Shown here: positions 1 through 7,901 of the stretch, piece by piece
Layout: each line of letters opens with the position of its first letter
Numbering within the stretch: the stretch's first letter is position 1
Assembly (NCBI GenBank): GCA_004562395.1
Contig: SFQY01000049.1
Span: forward strand, 1 to 20,050
Reading direction: 5' to 3'
DNA length: 20,050 nucleotides
Source: a bacterium
GTDB taxonomy: Bacteria; Bacillota; Clostridia; Oscillospirales; Oscillospiraceae
Translations under genes and position numbers: made by a program
Notes under the pieces: generated by a model
Told to the model about the DNA's origin: nothing
The model's database searches: none
The model's input: the letters and a program-made list of their open reading frames with translations, nothing else

Positions 1-310
1 CCTTTTTAACGAAATGCATACAGATTCGGAACAGATCGCCGTTCCTCATCCGCCCCAGTGTGCGCTACTTAAGCACCTTCCCCCCGGGGGAAGGTATTGC
101 GCTCCGGCATCCCTGCAAACACCAATTTATCGGGCTGCTGAGGGAAACCGACATGCATATTTTTTAAAATCCATCCCCGAAGGGGATACAACATCTGATA
201 TCTCATATCTGATATCTCATATCTCCGTCCGTGCGCTATTGGCGGCGGGCGACCGCAAGAATCGCCCCGACACGGGGGATGCAAACGGATACGATCACTT
301 CTCCAATAGA
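1..310 (+). repeat. Dispersed intergenic repeat, copy A
   Basis: This stretch matches 12858-13260 over most of its length, after removal of a 108-bp insertion from the second copy. The first 30 or so bases are identical, and the stretch around 'CCCTGCAAACACCAATTTAT' is shared. Shared modules in order are: an AACGAAATGCATACAGATTCGG start, CCTCATCCGCCCCAG, a CCTTCCCCCCGGGGGAAGG palindrome, CATCCCCGA, a run of heptamers (193-227) and a GGGCGACCGCAAG hairpin. The copy may extend left of the window. No credible gene lies in 1-426: open frames here carry stops or low-complexity translations and no ribosome binding site. The family appears non-coding and is probably dispersed in the genome. Confidence 0.8.
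193..227 (+). repeat. Tandem heptamer run (ATCTNAT x5)
   Basis: Five consecutive 7-bp units read atctgat, atctcat, atctgat, atctcat, atctccg. The same module recurs in copy B at 13164-13198 with different third-position bases, so the array is a conserved but diverging part of the dispersed repeat. It is too short and spacer-free for a CRISPR. Confidence 0.75.
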
Positions 311-361
311 TTCGCCTTCGGCGGGATGGTAACAAAAAATTAAGAAAATAAGGGAAGACAA

Positions 362-391
362 TTGTCAGGGAATGTGTTATACTATTATAAT
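362..391 (+). promoter_or_regulatory. Promoter of the DUF3810-rsmG-plsY operon
   Basis: A TTGTCA -35 (362-367) and a perfect TATAAT -10 (386-391) are separated by 18 bp, in AT-rich sequence directly after repeat copy A. Transcription would begin near 398, so the ATG at 400 would lie almost at the 5' end of the RNA. This supports use of the TTG at 427. Confidence 0.75.
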
Positions 392-411
392 CTATACGTA
401 TGCGACAAATT

Positions 412-429
412 AAGGAGGCGTTTCCTTTG
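412..429 (+). promoter_or_regulatory. Ribosome binding site that fixes a TTG start
   Basis: AAGGAGG (412-418) lies 8 nt before TTG (427-429). The in-frame ATG at 400 has no Shine-Dalgarno sequence and sits about at the predicted transcript start. Confidence 0.8.
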
Positions 430-1596
430 CGATATTGGTTCGGTTATCTCACCGCGGGCATCTTTGGGGCCATGACCTGGGTTCTCACGCAGTTCGGCGA
501 CCGGTTCGCCACGCTGGTGGACATGGTCTATCCCTATGTCATGCGCAATTTTCAATCCATTCTGGCCCAGTGGACATCCACCGTGGAGTATCCCGTCTGG
601 CAGCTTCTGGCAGTGGTGCTGGGCGTGCTGATCCTGGCAAGTCTGGTGCTGATGATCGTGCTGAAATGGAATCCCATCCAGTGGCTGGGCTGGGTGATGG
701 CGGTGTTCGCCGGGATCTACCTGTGTCACACCCTGGTCTGGGGCTTGAGCTACCACGCCGGCCCCCTGGCGGAGGACGTGCGGCTGGAGGTCTCCAGCTA
801 TACCCTGGAGGAGCTGTCGGAGGCCACGGAGTACTACCGGGACAAGGCCAATACCCTGGCCGGGCAGGTCAGCCGGGATCCGGCGGGAAATGTGGAGTTT
901 GAGGACTTTGAGGCTCTGGCGGCCATCGCCGGGGACGGTTTCCACACCCTGACCTATCAGAACCACTACCCTGTCTTTGCCGGTTCCCGGCTTCCCGTGA
1001 AGAAGCTGGGCTGGGCGGATATGTACACCTCCATGGGCATCACCGGCGTGACCTTCGGCCTCACCGGCGAGGCCTGCGTCAATCCCCAGATCCCCGATGT
1101 GCTGCTGCCCTTCACCATGTGCCATGAAATGGCCCACCGGATGTGCATCGCCCCGGAGCGGGACGCCAACTTTGCCGCGTTCCTGGCCGCAAGCGCCAAC
1201 CAGGACCCCCAGTTCCAGTATTCGGCCTACTTCATGGCCTTCCGCTACTGTTATTATGCCCTCAGCGGCGTCAACGCCCAGTCCGCCGCGGCGGCGGCTT
1301 CCCGGATCGCTCAGGGCGTCGGGGATCAGCTGCGGTTCGATATGAACGCCTATGATGCCTATTTCAACGCCAAACAGGACAAGTCCGCTACCCAGTTCGC
1401 CGACACCGTCAACGATACCTACCTGAAGGCCAGCGGCGACGCCTCCGGAGTCGCCTCCTACAATGAGGTCTGTGACCTGCTGGTGAACTGGCACATTCAG
1501 ACTGTGGTGCTGCCCTCCATCGCCGTAAAGGAATCCCCCTTCGATCCTTACGACGAGACCCAGGTGGATCTGAGCGGCATCGTCAACGCAAGGTGA
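427..1596 (+). CDS. DUF3810-type membrane protein with HExxH metalloprotease motif
   Basis: The 389-residue protein has hydrophobic segments near residues 5-25 and two more at about 60-80 and 85-108, followed by a soluble domain. It carries HEMAH at residues 233-237 (CHEMAHRMCIAPERDANFAAF), a zinc-metallopeptidase HExxH helix. Acidic residues about ten positions further (ERD) could supply the third ligand. Overall layout (N-terminal membrane segments, late HExxH) fits the DUF3810 family, whose substrate is not known to me. Start: TTG at 427 is preferred over ATG at 400 because of its AAGGAGG. It leads an operon with rsmG, whose 5' end abuts or overlaps its stop. Active peptidase function is inferred from the motif only. 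Confidence 0.8.
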   Translation: MRYWFGYLTAGIFGAMTWVLTQFGDRFATLVDMVYPYVMRNFQSILAQWTSTVEYPVWQLLAVVLGVLILASLVLMIVLKWNPIQWLGWVMAVFAGIYLCHTLVWGLSYHAGPLAEDVRLEVSSYTLEELSEATEYYRDKANTLAGQVSRDPAGNVEFEDFEALAAIAGDGFHTLTYQNHYPVFAGSRLPVKKLGWADMYTSMGITGVTFGLTGEACVNPQIPDVLLPFTMCHEMAHRMCIAPERDANFAAFLAASANQDPQFQYSAYFMAFRYCYYALSGVNAQSAAAAASRIAQGVGDQLRFDMNAYDAYFNAKQDKSATQFADTVNDTYLKASGDASGVASYNEVCDLLVNWHIQTVVLPSIAVKESPFDPYDETQVDLSGIVNAR

Positions 1597-1601
1597 TGGC
1601 T

Positions 1602-2297
1602 ATGATGGAAACAACACTGGCCGCGGGTCTGCCCCTTCTGGGCCTGGACCTGCCGGAAGATACCCAAAAGACGCTCTGTGCCTTTGCCCGGGCAATGGTG
1701 AAGCAGAACGAGGTCATGAACCTCACCGCCATTACGGAGGAGGACCAGGTGGCGAAGCTCCACCTGCTGGACAGCCTGTCCTTGCTTGCCTGCGTGGATC
1801 TGGCAGGCAAGAGCCTCATCGACGTGGGCTGCGGCGCGGGCTTTCCCGGCGTCCCCCTGGCCATCGCCTGCCCGGAGGCAAGGATCACGCTGCTGGACTC
1901 TCTGGGCAAGCGGATGAAATGGCTGGAGCAGACCCTGCCGCAGCTGGGCATTTCCGCCCGGTGCGTCACTGCCAGGGCTGAGGAGGCCGTGGCGGGCTGC
2001 CGGGAGCAGTACGACTATGCCGCTTCCCGGGCCGTGGCAAGGCTGAATATTCTGCTGGAGCTGACCGCCCCCTATGTAAAGGTGGGGGGCGCGGTGCTGG
2101 CCATGAAGGGCGCGGCGGCCCGGGAGGAACTGGACGAATGTGCCGGGGCCATCCGCAAGCTGGGGCTGAAGCTGGAGCAGGTCCGGCAGTTCCCGGTGGA
2201 CGGCGCTTCCCACGCCGTGATCATCCTGCGCAAGGTCTCCCCAACACCGTCCCAATACCCCAGAAGATATACCAAGATCAAGCAGTCCCCGCTGTAA
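1602..2297 (+). CDS. rsmG: 16S rRNA (guanine527-N7)-methyltransferase RsmG
   Basis: RsmG (GidB) methylates N7 of G527 in 16S rRNA using S-adenosylmethionine, in the cytoplasm; loss in other bacteria gives low-level streptomycin resistance. With this start the protein has 231 residues. It shows the family signatures NLTAI (about 40-44), HLLDSL (54-59) and the SAM-binding loop DVGCGAGFPG (74-83), and ends with the typical basic tail TPSQYPRRYTKIKQ. Start codons cluster here: GTG 1593, ATG 1596, ATG 1602 and ATG 1605. The only Shine-Dalgarno-like sequence, AAGGTG at 1590-1595, is best spaced for 1602 or 1605. Either way the gene is tightly coupled to the upstream gene, which stops at 1596. Function is certain; the exact start is not. 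Confidence 0.95.
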   Translation: MMETTLAAGLPLLGLDLPEDTQKTLCAFARAMVKQNEVMNLTAITEEDQVAKLHLLDSLSLLACVDLAGKSLIDVGCGAGFPGVPLAIACPEARITLLDSLGKRMKWLEQTLPQLGISARCVTARAEEAVAGCREQYDYAASRAVARLNILLELTAPYVKVGGAVLAMKGAAAREELDECAGAIRKLGLKLEQVRQFPVDGASHAVIILRKVSPTPSQYPRRYTKIKQSPL

Positions 2298-2340
2298 AAA
2301 TTCGGCGTTGGAGAAAATTATCCCGGAAAGGAGCCTACAT

Positions 2341-2955
2341 ATGCAGGCGTTTTTAAGTTTAGGCATCGGTTACCTCATGGGCAGCGTCAATTCCGCCGCT
2401 CTGGTCGGCAGACGAAAGCAGGTGGACCTGTCCCAGACCGGCACCGGAAACCTGGGTGCCACCAACACCATGGTGACCTTCGGCTGGAGCGCGGGGGTCT
2501 TTGTCATGCTCTTCGACATCCTCAAGTCCTTCCTGGCTGGTAAGCTGGCCCAGTATCTGTTCCCGACTCTGCGGATCGCGGGAATGCTGGCCTGCATCGG
2601 CGCCATGCTGGGTCACTGCTTCCCCATTTTCCTGCACTTCAAGGGGGGCAAGGGACTGGCGGCCTTCGGTGGCCTGGTGTGCTACTATAATTTGCTGTTC
2701 GTACCCATTATTCTGCTGGCCGCTCTGGCGCTGATGGTGCTTCTGGACTGCGGTGTAGCCTTCCCGCTGCTTGTCAGCGTTCTGTTCCCGCTGATGGTCT
2801 GGCTCTTCGGCGGAAGTCTGCCCGAGATCCTGACTGCCGTGGCGGCAGGGGCCCTGCTGTTTCTGCTGCACTGGGACAATCTGAAGAAAGCCATGGCCGG
2901 GGCGGAGTCCATGAAGGTCCGGGGCTTCCTGAAAAAGCGGCTGTTTGGGAAATGA
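2341..2955 (+). CDS. plsY: Acyl-phosphate:glycerol-3-phosphate acyltransferase PlsY
   Basis: PlsY is the membrane enzyme that transfers an acyl group from acyl-phosphate to glycerol-3-phosphate, making lysophosphatidic acid, the first step of phospholipid synthesis. The 204-residue, strongly hydrophobic protein contains the three family motifs: YLMGSVNSA (about 11-19), GTGNLGATN (34-42) and GHCFPIFLHFKGGKG (91-105, the phosphate-binding loop). Small deviations are Leu for the usual Pro in GSGNPGATN and Val-Asn for the usual Ile-Pro in GSIP. The start is ATG 2341, 7 nt after AAAGGAG (2327-2333); an in-frame TTG at 2308 lacks a binding site. It follows rsmG by 43 nt and is probably cotranscribed. 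No strong terminator was seen after it. Confidence 0.95.
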   Translation: MQAFLSLGIGYLMGSVNSAALVGRRKQVDLSQTGTGNLGATNTMVTFGWSAGVFVMLFDILKSFLAGKLAQYLFPTLRIAGMLACIGAMLGHCFPIFLHFKGGKGLAAFGGLVCYYNLLFVPIILLAALALMVLLDCGVAFPLLVSVLFPLMVWLFGGSLPEILTAVAAGALLFLLHWDNLKKAMAGAESMKVRGFLKKRLFGK

Positions 2956-3013
2956 CCCCGGGGACTGTATGGGGATTCCTCAAAAATAATTCGGAAAATC
3001 CGCTATTTTTTCC

Positions 3014-3042
3014 TTTACAACCGGGTAAACTTATGATATCAT
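3014..3042 (+). promoter_or_regulatory. Promoter of rpsO
   Basis: TTTACA (3014-3019) and TATCAT (3037-3042) are 17 bp apart in the AT-rich gap after plsY. A start near 3049 would give a leader of about 120 nt. Confidence 0.65.
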
Positions 3043-3048
3043 AAGAAG

Positions 3049-3171
3049 GCTGGTCACGACCGGCTGAAAAAATTTTCGCCCGCTGCTCAGTTGAGGGAAA
3101 CCGCGCTCCGCGCACTCCACTATGCCCTCTACTTGGCTCCCGGGTAATGGTATTGAAAGGTGGAACACACA
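3049..3171 (+). promoter_or_regulatory. Structured rpsO leader, possible S15 autoregulatory element
   Basis: The leader is long for a ribosomal gene and can fold. GCTGGTC/GACCGGC form a hairpin at its 5' end. AGTTGAGGG (3089-3097) can pair with CCCTCTACT (3125-3133), enclosing a small GCGC/GCGC hairpin (3103-3113). S15 represses its own translation through leader RNA in several bacteria, so this is a natural candidate, but I did not match it to a known S15 leader class. Confidence 0.35.
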
Positions 3172-3438
3172 ATGATTCAGAAGGAAAAGAAGACCCAGGT
3201 TATCCTGGACAATGCGACCCACGAGGGCGACACCGGCTCCCCCGAGGTTCAGGTTGCCATCCTGACCGCCCGGATCAATGAGCTGACCGAGCATCTGCGG
3301 GTCCACAAGCACGACAACCACTCCCGCCGTGGTCTGCTGATGATGGTCGGTAAGCGCCGCAATCTGCTGGACTATCTGGCCCGGAAGGACATCAACCGTT
3401 ACCGTGCTCTGATCGCCAAGCTGGGTATCCGTAAGTAA
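3172..3438 (+). CDS. rpsO: 30S ribosomal protein S15
   Basis: S15 is a primary binder of the 16S rRNA central domain and helps form an intersubunit bridge. The 88-residue length and sequence are canonical, with GDTGSPEVQ near residue 22 and the HDNHSRRGLLMMVGKRRNLLDYL block at about 46-68. ATG 3172 follows AAAGGTGG (3156-3163) by 8 nt; a GTG at 3160 lies inside that binding site and is rejected. It is placed before pnp, the classic rpsO-pnp arrangement, and is followed by a terminator-like hairpin. Confidence 0.98.
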   Translation: MIQKEKKTQVILDNATHEGDTGSPEVQVAILTARINELTEHLRVHKHDNHSRRGLLMMVGKRRNLLDYLARKDINRYRALIAKLGIRK

Positions 3439-3444
3439 AACTTT

Positions 3445-3473
3445 GAAAGGGCGACGTTTTCCGTCGCCCTTTC
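3445..3473 (+). terminator. Terminator or attenuator after rpsO
   Basis: A perfect 12-bp stem (GAAAGGGCGACG / CGTCGCCCTTTC) with a 5-nt loop starts 6 nt after the rpsO stop. The tail is only TTCTTCG, so termination may be partial. That would allow readthrough to pnp, for which no clear promoter is visible. Confidence 0.75.
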
Positions 3474-3487
3474 TTCGCAGTCAATTA

Positions 3488-3558
3488 TCGGGAGAACTTT
3501 AGCAGTTGAAAGGGCTGCCGGACCGTCCGGCATTCGTTTCAAGTGCTAAACCTCCCGA
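3488..3558. repeat. Palindromic element between rpsO and pnp
   Basis: Outer arms 3488-3511 and 3537-3558 are inverted copies (TCGGGAG..TTTAGCA.TTGAAA) with a 2-nt length difference and one mismatch. Inside is a perfect 8-bp hairpin, TGCCGGAC/GTCCGGCA (3516-3532), with a one-base centre. The whole folds as one long stem and resembles a small dispersed palindrome. In the readthrough RNA it could also be a processing or stability structure in front of the mRNA of an RNA-degrading enzyme. Confidence 0.7.
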
Positions 3559-3566
3559 ACCGCCCT

Positions 3567-3591
3567 GTCATTGCGCCCTTTCCGCAATGAC
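3567..3591. repeat. GTCATTGCG hairpin
   Basis: GTCATTGCG (3567-3575) pairs perfectly with CGCAATGAC (3583-3591) around a 7-nt loop. The GTCATTGCG core also occurs inside the mobile element at 12947-13054, so this is probably a remnant of a common genomic repeat. It ends about 20 nt before the pnp binding site. Confidence 0.65.
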
Positions 3592-3622
3592 GACAAAATC
3601 ACATCTTTAGGAGGTTACATTC

Positions 3623-5749
3623 ATGATTACCCGAAAACAGTACCCCAACCATCACGTTTACGAGATGGAAATCGGCGGCCGTCCCTTTACGGTGGAAACC
3701 GGTAAGGTGGCCGAGCTGGCCAACGCCGAGTGCATCTGCCGCTACGGCGATACCGTGGTCCTCACCACCTGCACCTGCAACCCCATTCCCAAGGCCGGCA
3801 TCGACTACTTCCCCCTGACCATCGAGTTTGAGGAGCGGATGTACGCCGTAGGCCGCATCCCCGGCTCCTTTAACCGCCGGGAGGGCAAGCCCTCCGAGCG
3901 GGGCATTCTGAACAGCCGGATCATCGACCGGCCCATGCGTCCCCTCTTTGACGAGGAGCTGCGCAACGACACCGTGGTCACCTGCACCGTCCTGGCCAAC
4001 GACTACGACAACCCCGTGGAGATCGTGGCTTCCCTGGGCGCCTCCATCGCCATCGCCTCCTCTGACGTGCCCTGGAACGGACCCGTTGCCACCACCAATG
4101 TGGCCCATCTGAACGGCAAGTATATCATCAACCCCTCCGCCGACGAGCGGGAGGCCTGCGACTGCTTCGTGTGCATCTCCTCCACCTTTGAGAAGGTGGT
4201 CATGATCGAGACCGAAGCCAACGAGGCTCCTGAGAACATTGTTTACGAGTGCATCCGCGTGGCCCACGAGACCAACATGGAGATCGTCAAGTTCATCAAC
4301 CAGATCGTGGCCGAGATCGGCAAGCCCAAGTTCACCTTTGAGAAGGCCGCCGTCAACCATGAGCTGCTGGACGACCTGATGGCCTACGGCCTGGATCAGA
4401 TCGAGTACGCTCTGGATACCCCCGACAAGAACGTCCGGGAGGAGCGGCTCACCGCTGCCCGGCTGGACTTCCAGGAGAAGTTCGGCGAGAAGTACGAGGA
4501 TTTCGAGACCCACATCGAGGTCTGCCTGTACAAGATGCAGAAGAAGGTCGTCAAGAAGTGGCTGCTGGCCGGCAAGCGTGTGGACGGCCGCGGCATGGAC
4601 GAGATCCGTCCTCTGGACGCCGAGGTGGGCGTGCTGCCCCGGGTCCACGGCTCCGGCCTGTTCTCCCGCGGCCAGACCCAGGTGCTGTCTATCTGCACCC
4701 TGAATCCTCTGTCCGCCGCCCAGAAGCTGGACACCATCTACCCCGAGGATACCAAGCGGTATATCCATCACTACAACTTCCCCGCCTACTCCACCGGTGA
4801 GGCCCGTGCCGCCCGTTCCACCTCCCGCCGGGAGATCGGCCACGGCGCTCTGGCGGAGAAGGCTCTGCTGCCTGTGATCCCCTCCGTGGAGGAGTTCCCC
4901 TATGCCATCCGGGTGGTGAGCGAGGTTCTGTCCTCCAACGGTTCCACCTCCCAGGGCTCCATCTGCGGTTCTACTCTGGCTCTGATGGACGCCGGTGTGC
5001 CCATCAAGCGGCCTGTGGCAGGTATTTCCTGCGGCCTGATCTCCGACCAGGAGACCGGCGAGTGGAGAACCTTCACCGATATCCAGGGTGTTGAGGACTT
5101 CCACGGCGAGATGGACTTCAAGGTTGCCGGTACCACCGAGGGTGTCACCGCCATCCAGATGGACCTGAAGAACCGTGGGCTGACCATGGAGATCATCGCC
5201 GACGCTCTGGAGCGCTGCCGCAAGGCCCGCCTGGAGATCCTGTCCGAGGTCATACTGAAGGCCATTCCCGCGCCCCGTCCCGAGGTTTCCGAGTTCGCGC
5301 CCAAGATGCTGTCCCTGAAGATCCCCGTGGACAAGATCCGGGAGGTCATCGGCTCCGGCGGCAAGACCATCCAGAAGATCTGTGCCGACACCGGCGCCAA
5401 GGTGGATATCGACGACGACGGCAGTGTGTTCATCTCCGCTGTGGATTCCGCCGCCGCCTACGCTGCCAAGAAGATGGTGGACGACATCTGCTTCGTGCCT
5501 GAGGTGGGCAAGCTGTACTACGGCAAGGTTGTCCGGATCCTGCCCATCGGCGCCTTTGTGGAGATTGCCCCCGGCCATGACGGCATGGTCCACATTTCCA
5601 AGCTGGACAACCGCCGTGTGGAAAAGGTGGAGGACGTGCTGAACCTGGGCGATATGACCTGGGTCAAGTTCATGGGCTTTGACGAGAAGGGCCGCGCCAA
5701 CTTCAGCCGCAAGGACGCCCTGAAGGAAATGGCCAACGCCGATAAATAA
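3623..5749 (+). CDS. pnp: Polyribonucleotide nucleotidyltransferase (PNPase)
   Basis: PNPase degrades RNA 3' to 5' by phosphorolysis, releasing nucleoside diphosphates, and can add 3' tails. The 708-residue protein has the complete architecture: a first RNase PH-like domain from the N-terminus (FNRREGKPSERGILNSRIIDRPMRPLF), an all-helical linker, a second catalytic RNase PH domain with GSTSQGSICGSTLALMDAG and the metal-binding aspartates D492 and D498 (EDFHGEMD), a KH domain (IREVIGSGGKTIQKI) and a C-terminal S1 domain (YYGKVVRILPIGAFVEIAPGHDGMVHIS). ATG 3623 follows AGGAGG (3609-3614) by 8 nt. Codon use is strongly biased to C/G-ending codons, as for a highly expressed gene. Transcription probably comes by readthrough from rpsO. 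Confidence 0.99.
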   Translation: MITRKQYPNHHVYEMEIGGRPFTVETGKVAELANAECICRYGDTVVLTTCTCNPIPKAGIDYFPLTIEFEERMYAVGRIPGSFNRREGKPSERGILNSRIIDRPMRPLFDEELRNDTVVTCTVLANDYDNPVEIVASLGASIAIASSDVPWNGPVATTNVAHLNGKYIINPSADEREACDCFVCISSTFEKVVMIETEANEAPENIVYECIRVAHETNMEIVKFINQIVAEIGKPKFTFEKAAVNHELLDDLMAYGLDQIEYALDTPDKNVREERLTAARLDFQEKFGEKYEDFETHIEVCLYKMQKKVVKKWLLAGKRVDGRGMDEIRPLDAEVGVLPRVHGSGLFSRGQTQVLSICTLNPLSAAQKLDTIYPEDTKRYIHHYNFPAYSTGEARAARSTSRREIGHGALAEKALLPVIPSVEEFPYAIRVVSEVLSSNGSTSQGSICGSTLALMDAGVPIKRPVAGISCGLISDQETGEWRTFTDIQGVEDFHGEMDFKVAGTTEGVTAIQMDLKNRGLTMEIIADALERCRKARLEILSEVILKAIPAPRPEVSEFAPKMLSLKIPVDKIREVIGSGGKTIQKICADTGAKVDIDDDGSVFISAVDSAAAYAAKKMVDDICFVPEVGKLYYGKVVRILPIGAFVEIAPGHDGMVHISKLDNRRVEKVEDVLNLGDMTWVKFMGFDEKGRANFSRKDALKEMANADK

Positions 5750-5758
5750 ACATCTCCG

Positions 5759-5789
5759 AAGGGCCGCCCCACGCCGGGACGGCCCTTTT
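5759..5789 (+). terminator. Rho-independent terminator of pnp
   Basis: AAGGGCCGCCCC (5759-5770) pairs with GGGACGGCCCTT (5776-5787) with one mismatch and a 5-nt loop, followed by TTTT. It lies 10 nt past the pnp stop. Confidence 0.85.
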
Positions 5790-5875
5790 GCGTATTTTCC
5801 GGGCTGACGGAAAAACGGGCGGGATCTTATTCCCATTTTGAGATCCGAATGCTACGAAAGAAAGGAAGGAAAAGC

Positions 5876-7867
5876 ATGGACAGCAAGCAAGTTTTTACGC
5901 CTGAGCAGCTGCATTATCTGCGGCTTCTGAGCAGGCAGTATCCCACGGTACAGGCGGCGGGGACGGAGATCATCCGTCTGAAGGCATTGCTGAATCTGCC
6001 CAAGGCCACGGAGCATTTTATGTCCGACATTCACGGCGAACATGAGGCCTTTCTGCACATTCTCAACTCCGGCTCCGGCGAGGTGAAGGAGAAGCTGGAG
6101 GAGCTGTTTGGCAACACCATGACCCAGCGGGACCGGAACGACCTGGCCACCCTGATCTATTACCCCAGCCCCAAGCTGGAGCTGGCGGCGGATGAGACGG
6201 AGGACCTGGAGGAGTGGTACCGGCTGACCATCCACCGGCTGGTGGATCTGTGCCGCTTCGTCTCCACCAAGCACACCCGCCGGAAGGTCCGCTCCTATAT
6301 GGATCCGGACTATGAGCAGATCCTGGACGAGCTGATCCACCTGGCGGAGGAGGGCGGCTCCCGGAAGGACCAGTACGAGAACATCATCAGCACCATCATC
6401 CAGATCGGCCAGGCAGCCGACGTGATCAAGGCCATCTGCGCCCTGATCAAATCCCTGGTGGTGGACCGGCTCCACATCGTGGGTGATATCTTCGACCGGG
6501 GCCCCCGGGCGGATATCGTTATGGACTCCCTGATGGCGGCCAACAATGTGGACATCCAGTGGGGCAATCACGACGTGCTGTGGATGGGCGCGGCCTCCGG
6601 CTCCCGGACGCTGGTGGCCACGGTGCTGTCCAACTCCATCCGCTACAACAATCTGGACGTCATCGAAACGGGCTACGGCATCTCCCTGCGGCCTCTGTCC
6701 ATCTTTGCCAACGAGGTCTATAAGGGCATCGACACCCAGCAGTTCCAGGTCAAGCTCACGGGCTCCGACGCGGATCAGTACACCGAGAAGGACAAGCTTC
6801 TCTCCGCCCGGATGTACAAGGCCATTACCATCATCCTGTTCAAGCTGGAGGGTCAGAAGATTCTGCGCCATCCGGAATTCGGCATGGAGGACCGGCTGCT
6901 GCTGGACAAGATCGACTATGAAAAGAAGACCGTCAACGTGAACGGAAAGACCTATGACCTGCTGGACTGGGACTTCCCCACCGTAGACCCCGCCGACCCC
7001 TACCGGCTGACGGAGGAGGAAAGCCATGTCATTGACCAGCTGACAGACTCCTTCCGCAACTCCGAGAAGCTCCAGAAGCACATCCGGTTCCTCTACTCCA
7101 AGGGCTGTCTGTACAAGGTCTATAACGGCAACCTCCTGTTCCACGGCTGCATCCCCATGGACGCGGAAGGAAACCTGCTGCGTTTTACCATCGGCGGAAA
7201 GGAGCGCTCCGGACGGGAATTCCTGGACTACGCCGAGAAGACAGCCCGGAAGGCCTACTATGACCGCCGGGGCAGTGAGGAACGGCAGTTCGGCATGGAC
7301 TTTTTGTGGTGGCTCTGGGCAGGCCGGAACAGTCCCATCTTCGGCAGGGACCGGATGACCACCTTCGAGCGGCGGTTTATCGCCGACGAAAGCACCTGGG
7401 CGGAGCCCAAGAACGCCTACTACACCTACTGCCAGGATCCGGCGGTCTGCGTCATGCTGCTGAAGGAATTCGGCCTGGAGGGACCCCACTGCCACATCAT
7501 CAACGGCCACGTCCCCGTCCGGACCAAGAAGGGGGAGAGCCCCATCAAGGGCGGCGGCAAGCTCATCGTCATCGACGGCGGCTTCAGCAAGGCCTACCAG
7601 CCCACCTCCGGCATCGCGGGCTATACCCTCATCTACAACTCCCGGCACTACCGCATTGTCTCCCATCAGCCCTTCGCCGGCAGGTGGAACGCCATCCATA
7701 AAAACGACGACATCCGCAATGAGTCCGAGGTTTTTGAGATCATGGAGACCCGGATGCGCATGAGCCAGACCGATGAGGGCGTGGAGCTGCAGACCCGGGT
7801 GGACGACCTGATGATGCTCCTGGAGGCCTACCGCACCGGCGCCGTGACGGAAAACCATAAGGCCTGA
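5876..7867 (+). CDS. fbp: Class III fructose-1,6-bisphosphatase
   Basis: This enzyme hydrolyses fructose-1,6-bisphosphate to fructose-6-phosphate and phosphate, the committed step of gluconeogenesis. The class III form is typical of Bacillus and Clostridium relatives and is unrelated to the class I and II enzymes. The 663-residue length fits the family (about 640-670). Metallophosphoesterase motifs are complete: SDIHGEHEAF (D51, H53), GDIFDRGPRAD (D204, D207) and WGNHD (N231, H232), with NGHVPV near the C-terminal third. The start is ATG 5876 after AAGGAAGGA (5862-5870); the in-frame ATG at 5849 has no binding site. It stands alone after the pnp terminator. I could not find a convincing promoter in the 86-bp gap, although GGATCT/AGATCC (5822-5846) forms a small hairpin there. 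Confidence 0.97.
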   Translation: MDSKQVFTPEQLHYLRLLSRQYPTVQAAGTEIIRLKALLNLPKATEHFMSDIHGEHEAFLHILNSGSGEVKEKLEELFGNTMTQRDRNDLATLIYYPSPKLELAADETEDLEEWYRLTIHRLVDLCRFVSTKHTRRKVRSYMDPDYEQILDELIHLAEEGGSRKDQYENIISTIIQIGQAADVIKAICALIKSLVVDRLHIVGDIFDRGPRADIVMDSLMAANNVDIQWGNHDVLWMGAASGSRTLVATVLSNSIRYNNLDVIETGYGISLRPLSIFANEVYKGIDTQQFQVKLTGSDADQYTEKDKLLSARMYKAITIILFKLEGQKILRHPEFGMEDRLLLDKIDYEKKTVNVNGKTYDLLDWDFPTVDPADPYRLTEEESHVIDQLTDSFRNSEKLQKHIRFLYSKGCLYKVYNGNLLFHGCIPMDAEGNLLRFTIGGKERSGREFLDYAEKTARKAYYDRRGSEERQFGMDFLWWLWAGRNSPIFGRDRMTTFERRFIADESTWAEPKNAYYTYCQDPAVCVMLLKEFGLEGPHCHIINGHVPVRTKKGESPIKGGGKLIVIDGGFSKAYQPTSGIAGYTLIYNSRHYRIVSHQPFAGRWNAIHKNDDIRNESEVFEIMETRMRMSQTDEGVELQTRVDDLMMLLEAYRTGAVTENHKA

Positions 7868-7901
7868 TCTTGCTTGCTGTAACAGCAATTTTGGGCTACA
7901 A

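Noticed and set aside
193..227. Possible CRISPR or VNTR-type array
   Set aside because: There are five contiguous 7-bp units without spacers, occurring only as part of a dispersed repeat, and no cas genes are present.
14..343. Open frames in repeat copy A, and the matching frames at 12797-13318 and 13072-14046
   Set aside because: They lie over repeats, include the heptamer run, share no reading-frame conservation between copies and lack ribosome binding sites.
2956..3010. Terminator after plsY
   Set aside because: Only a 4-bp CGGA/TCCG stem precedes the T-run near 3006, too weak to call.
3599..5836. A 745-codon open frame antisense to pnp, and similar long antisense frames across fbp (5852-7888) and the MMPL gene (16163-18712)
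   Set aside because: They are by-products of GC-rich codon use in well-identified genes. Their translations are Gly/His/Leu/Val-rich with no domains, and they have no binding sites.
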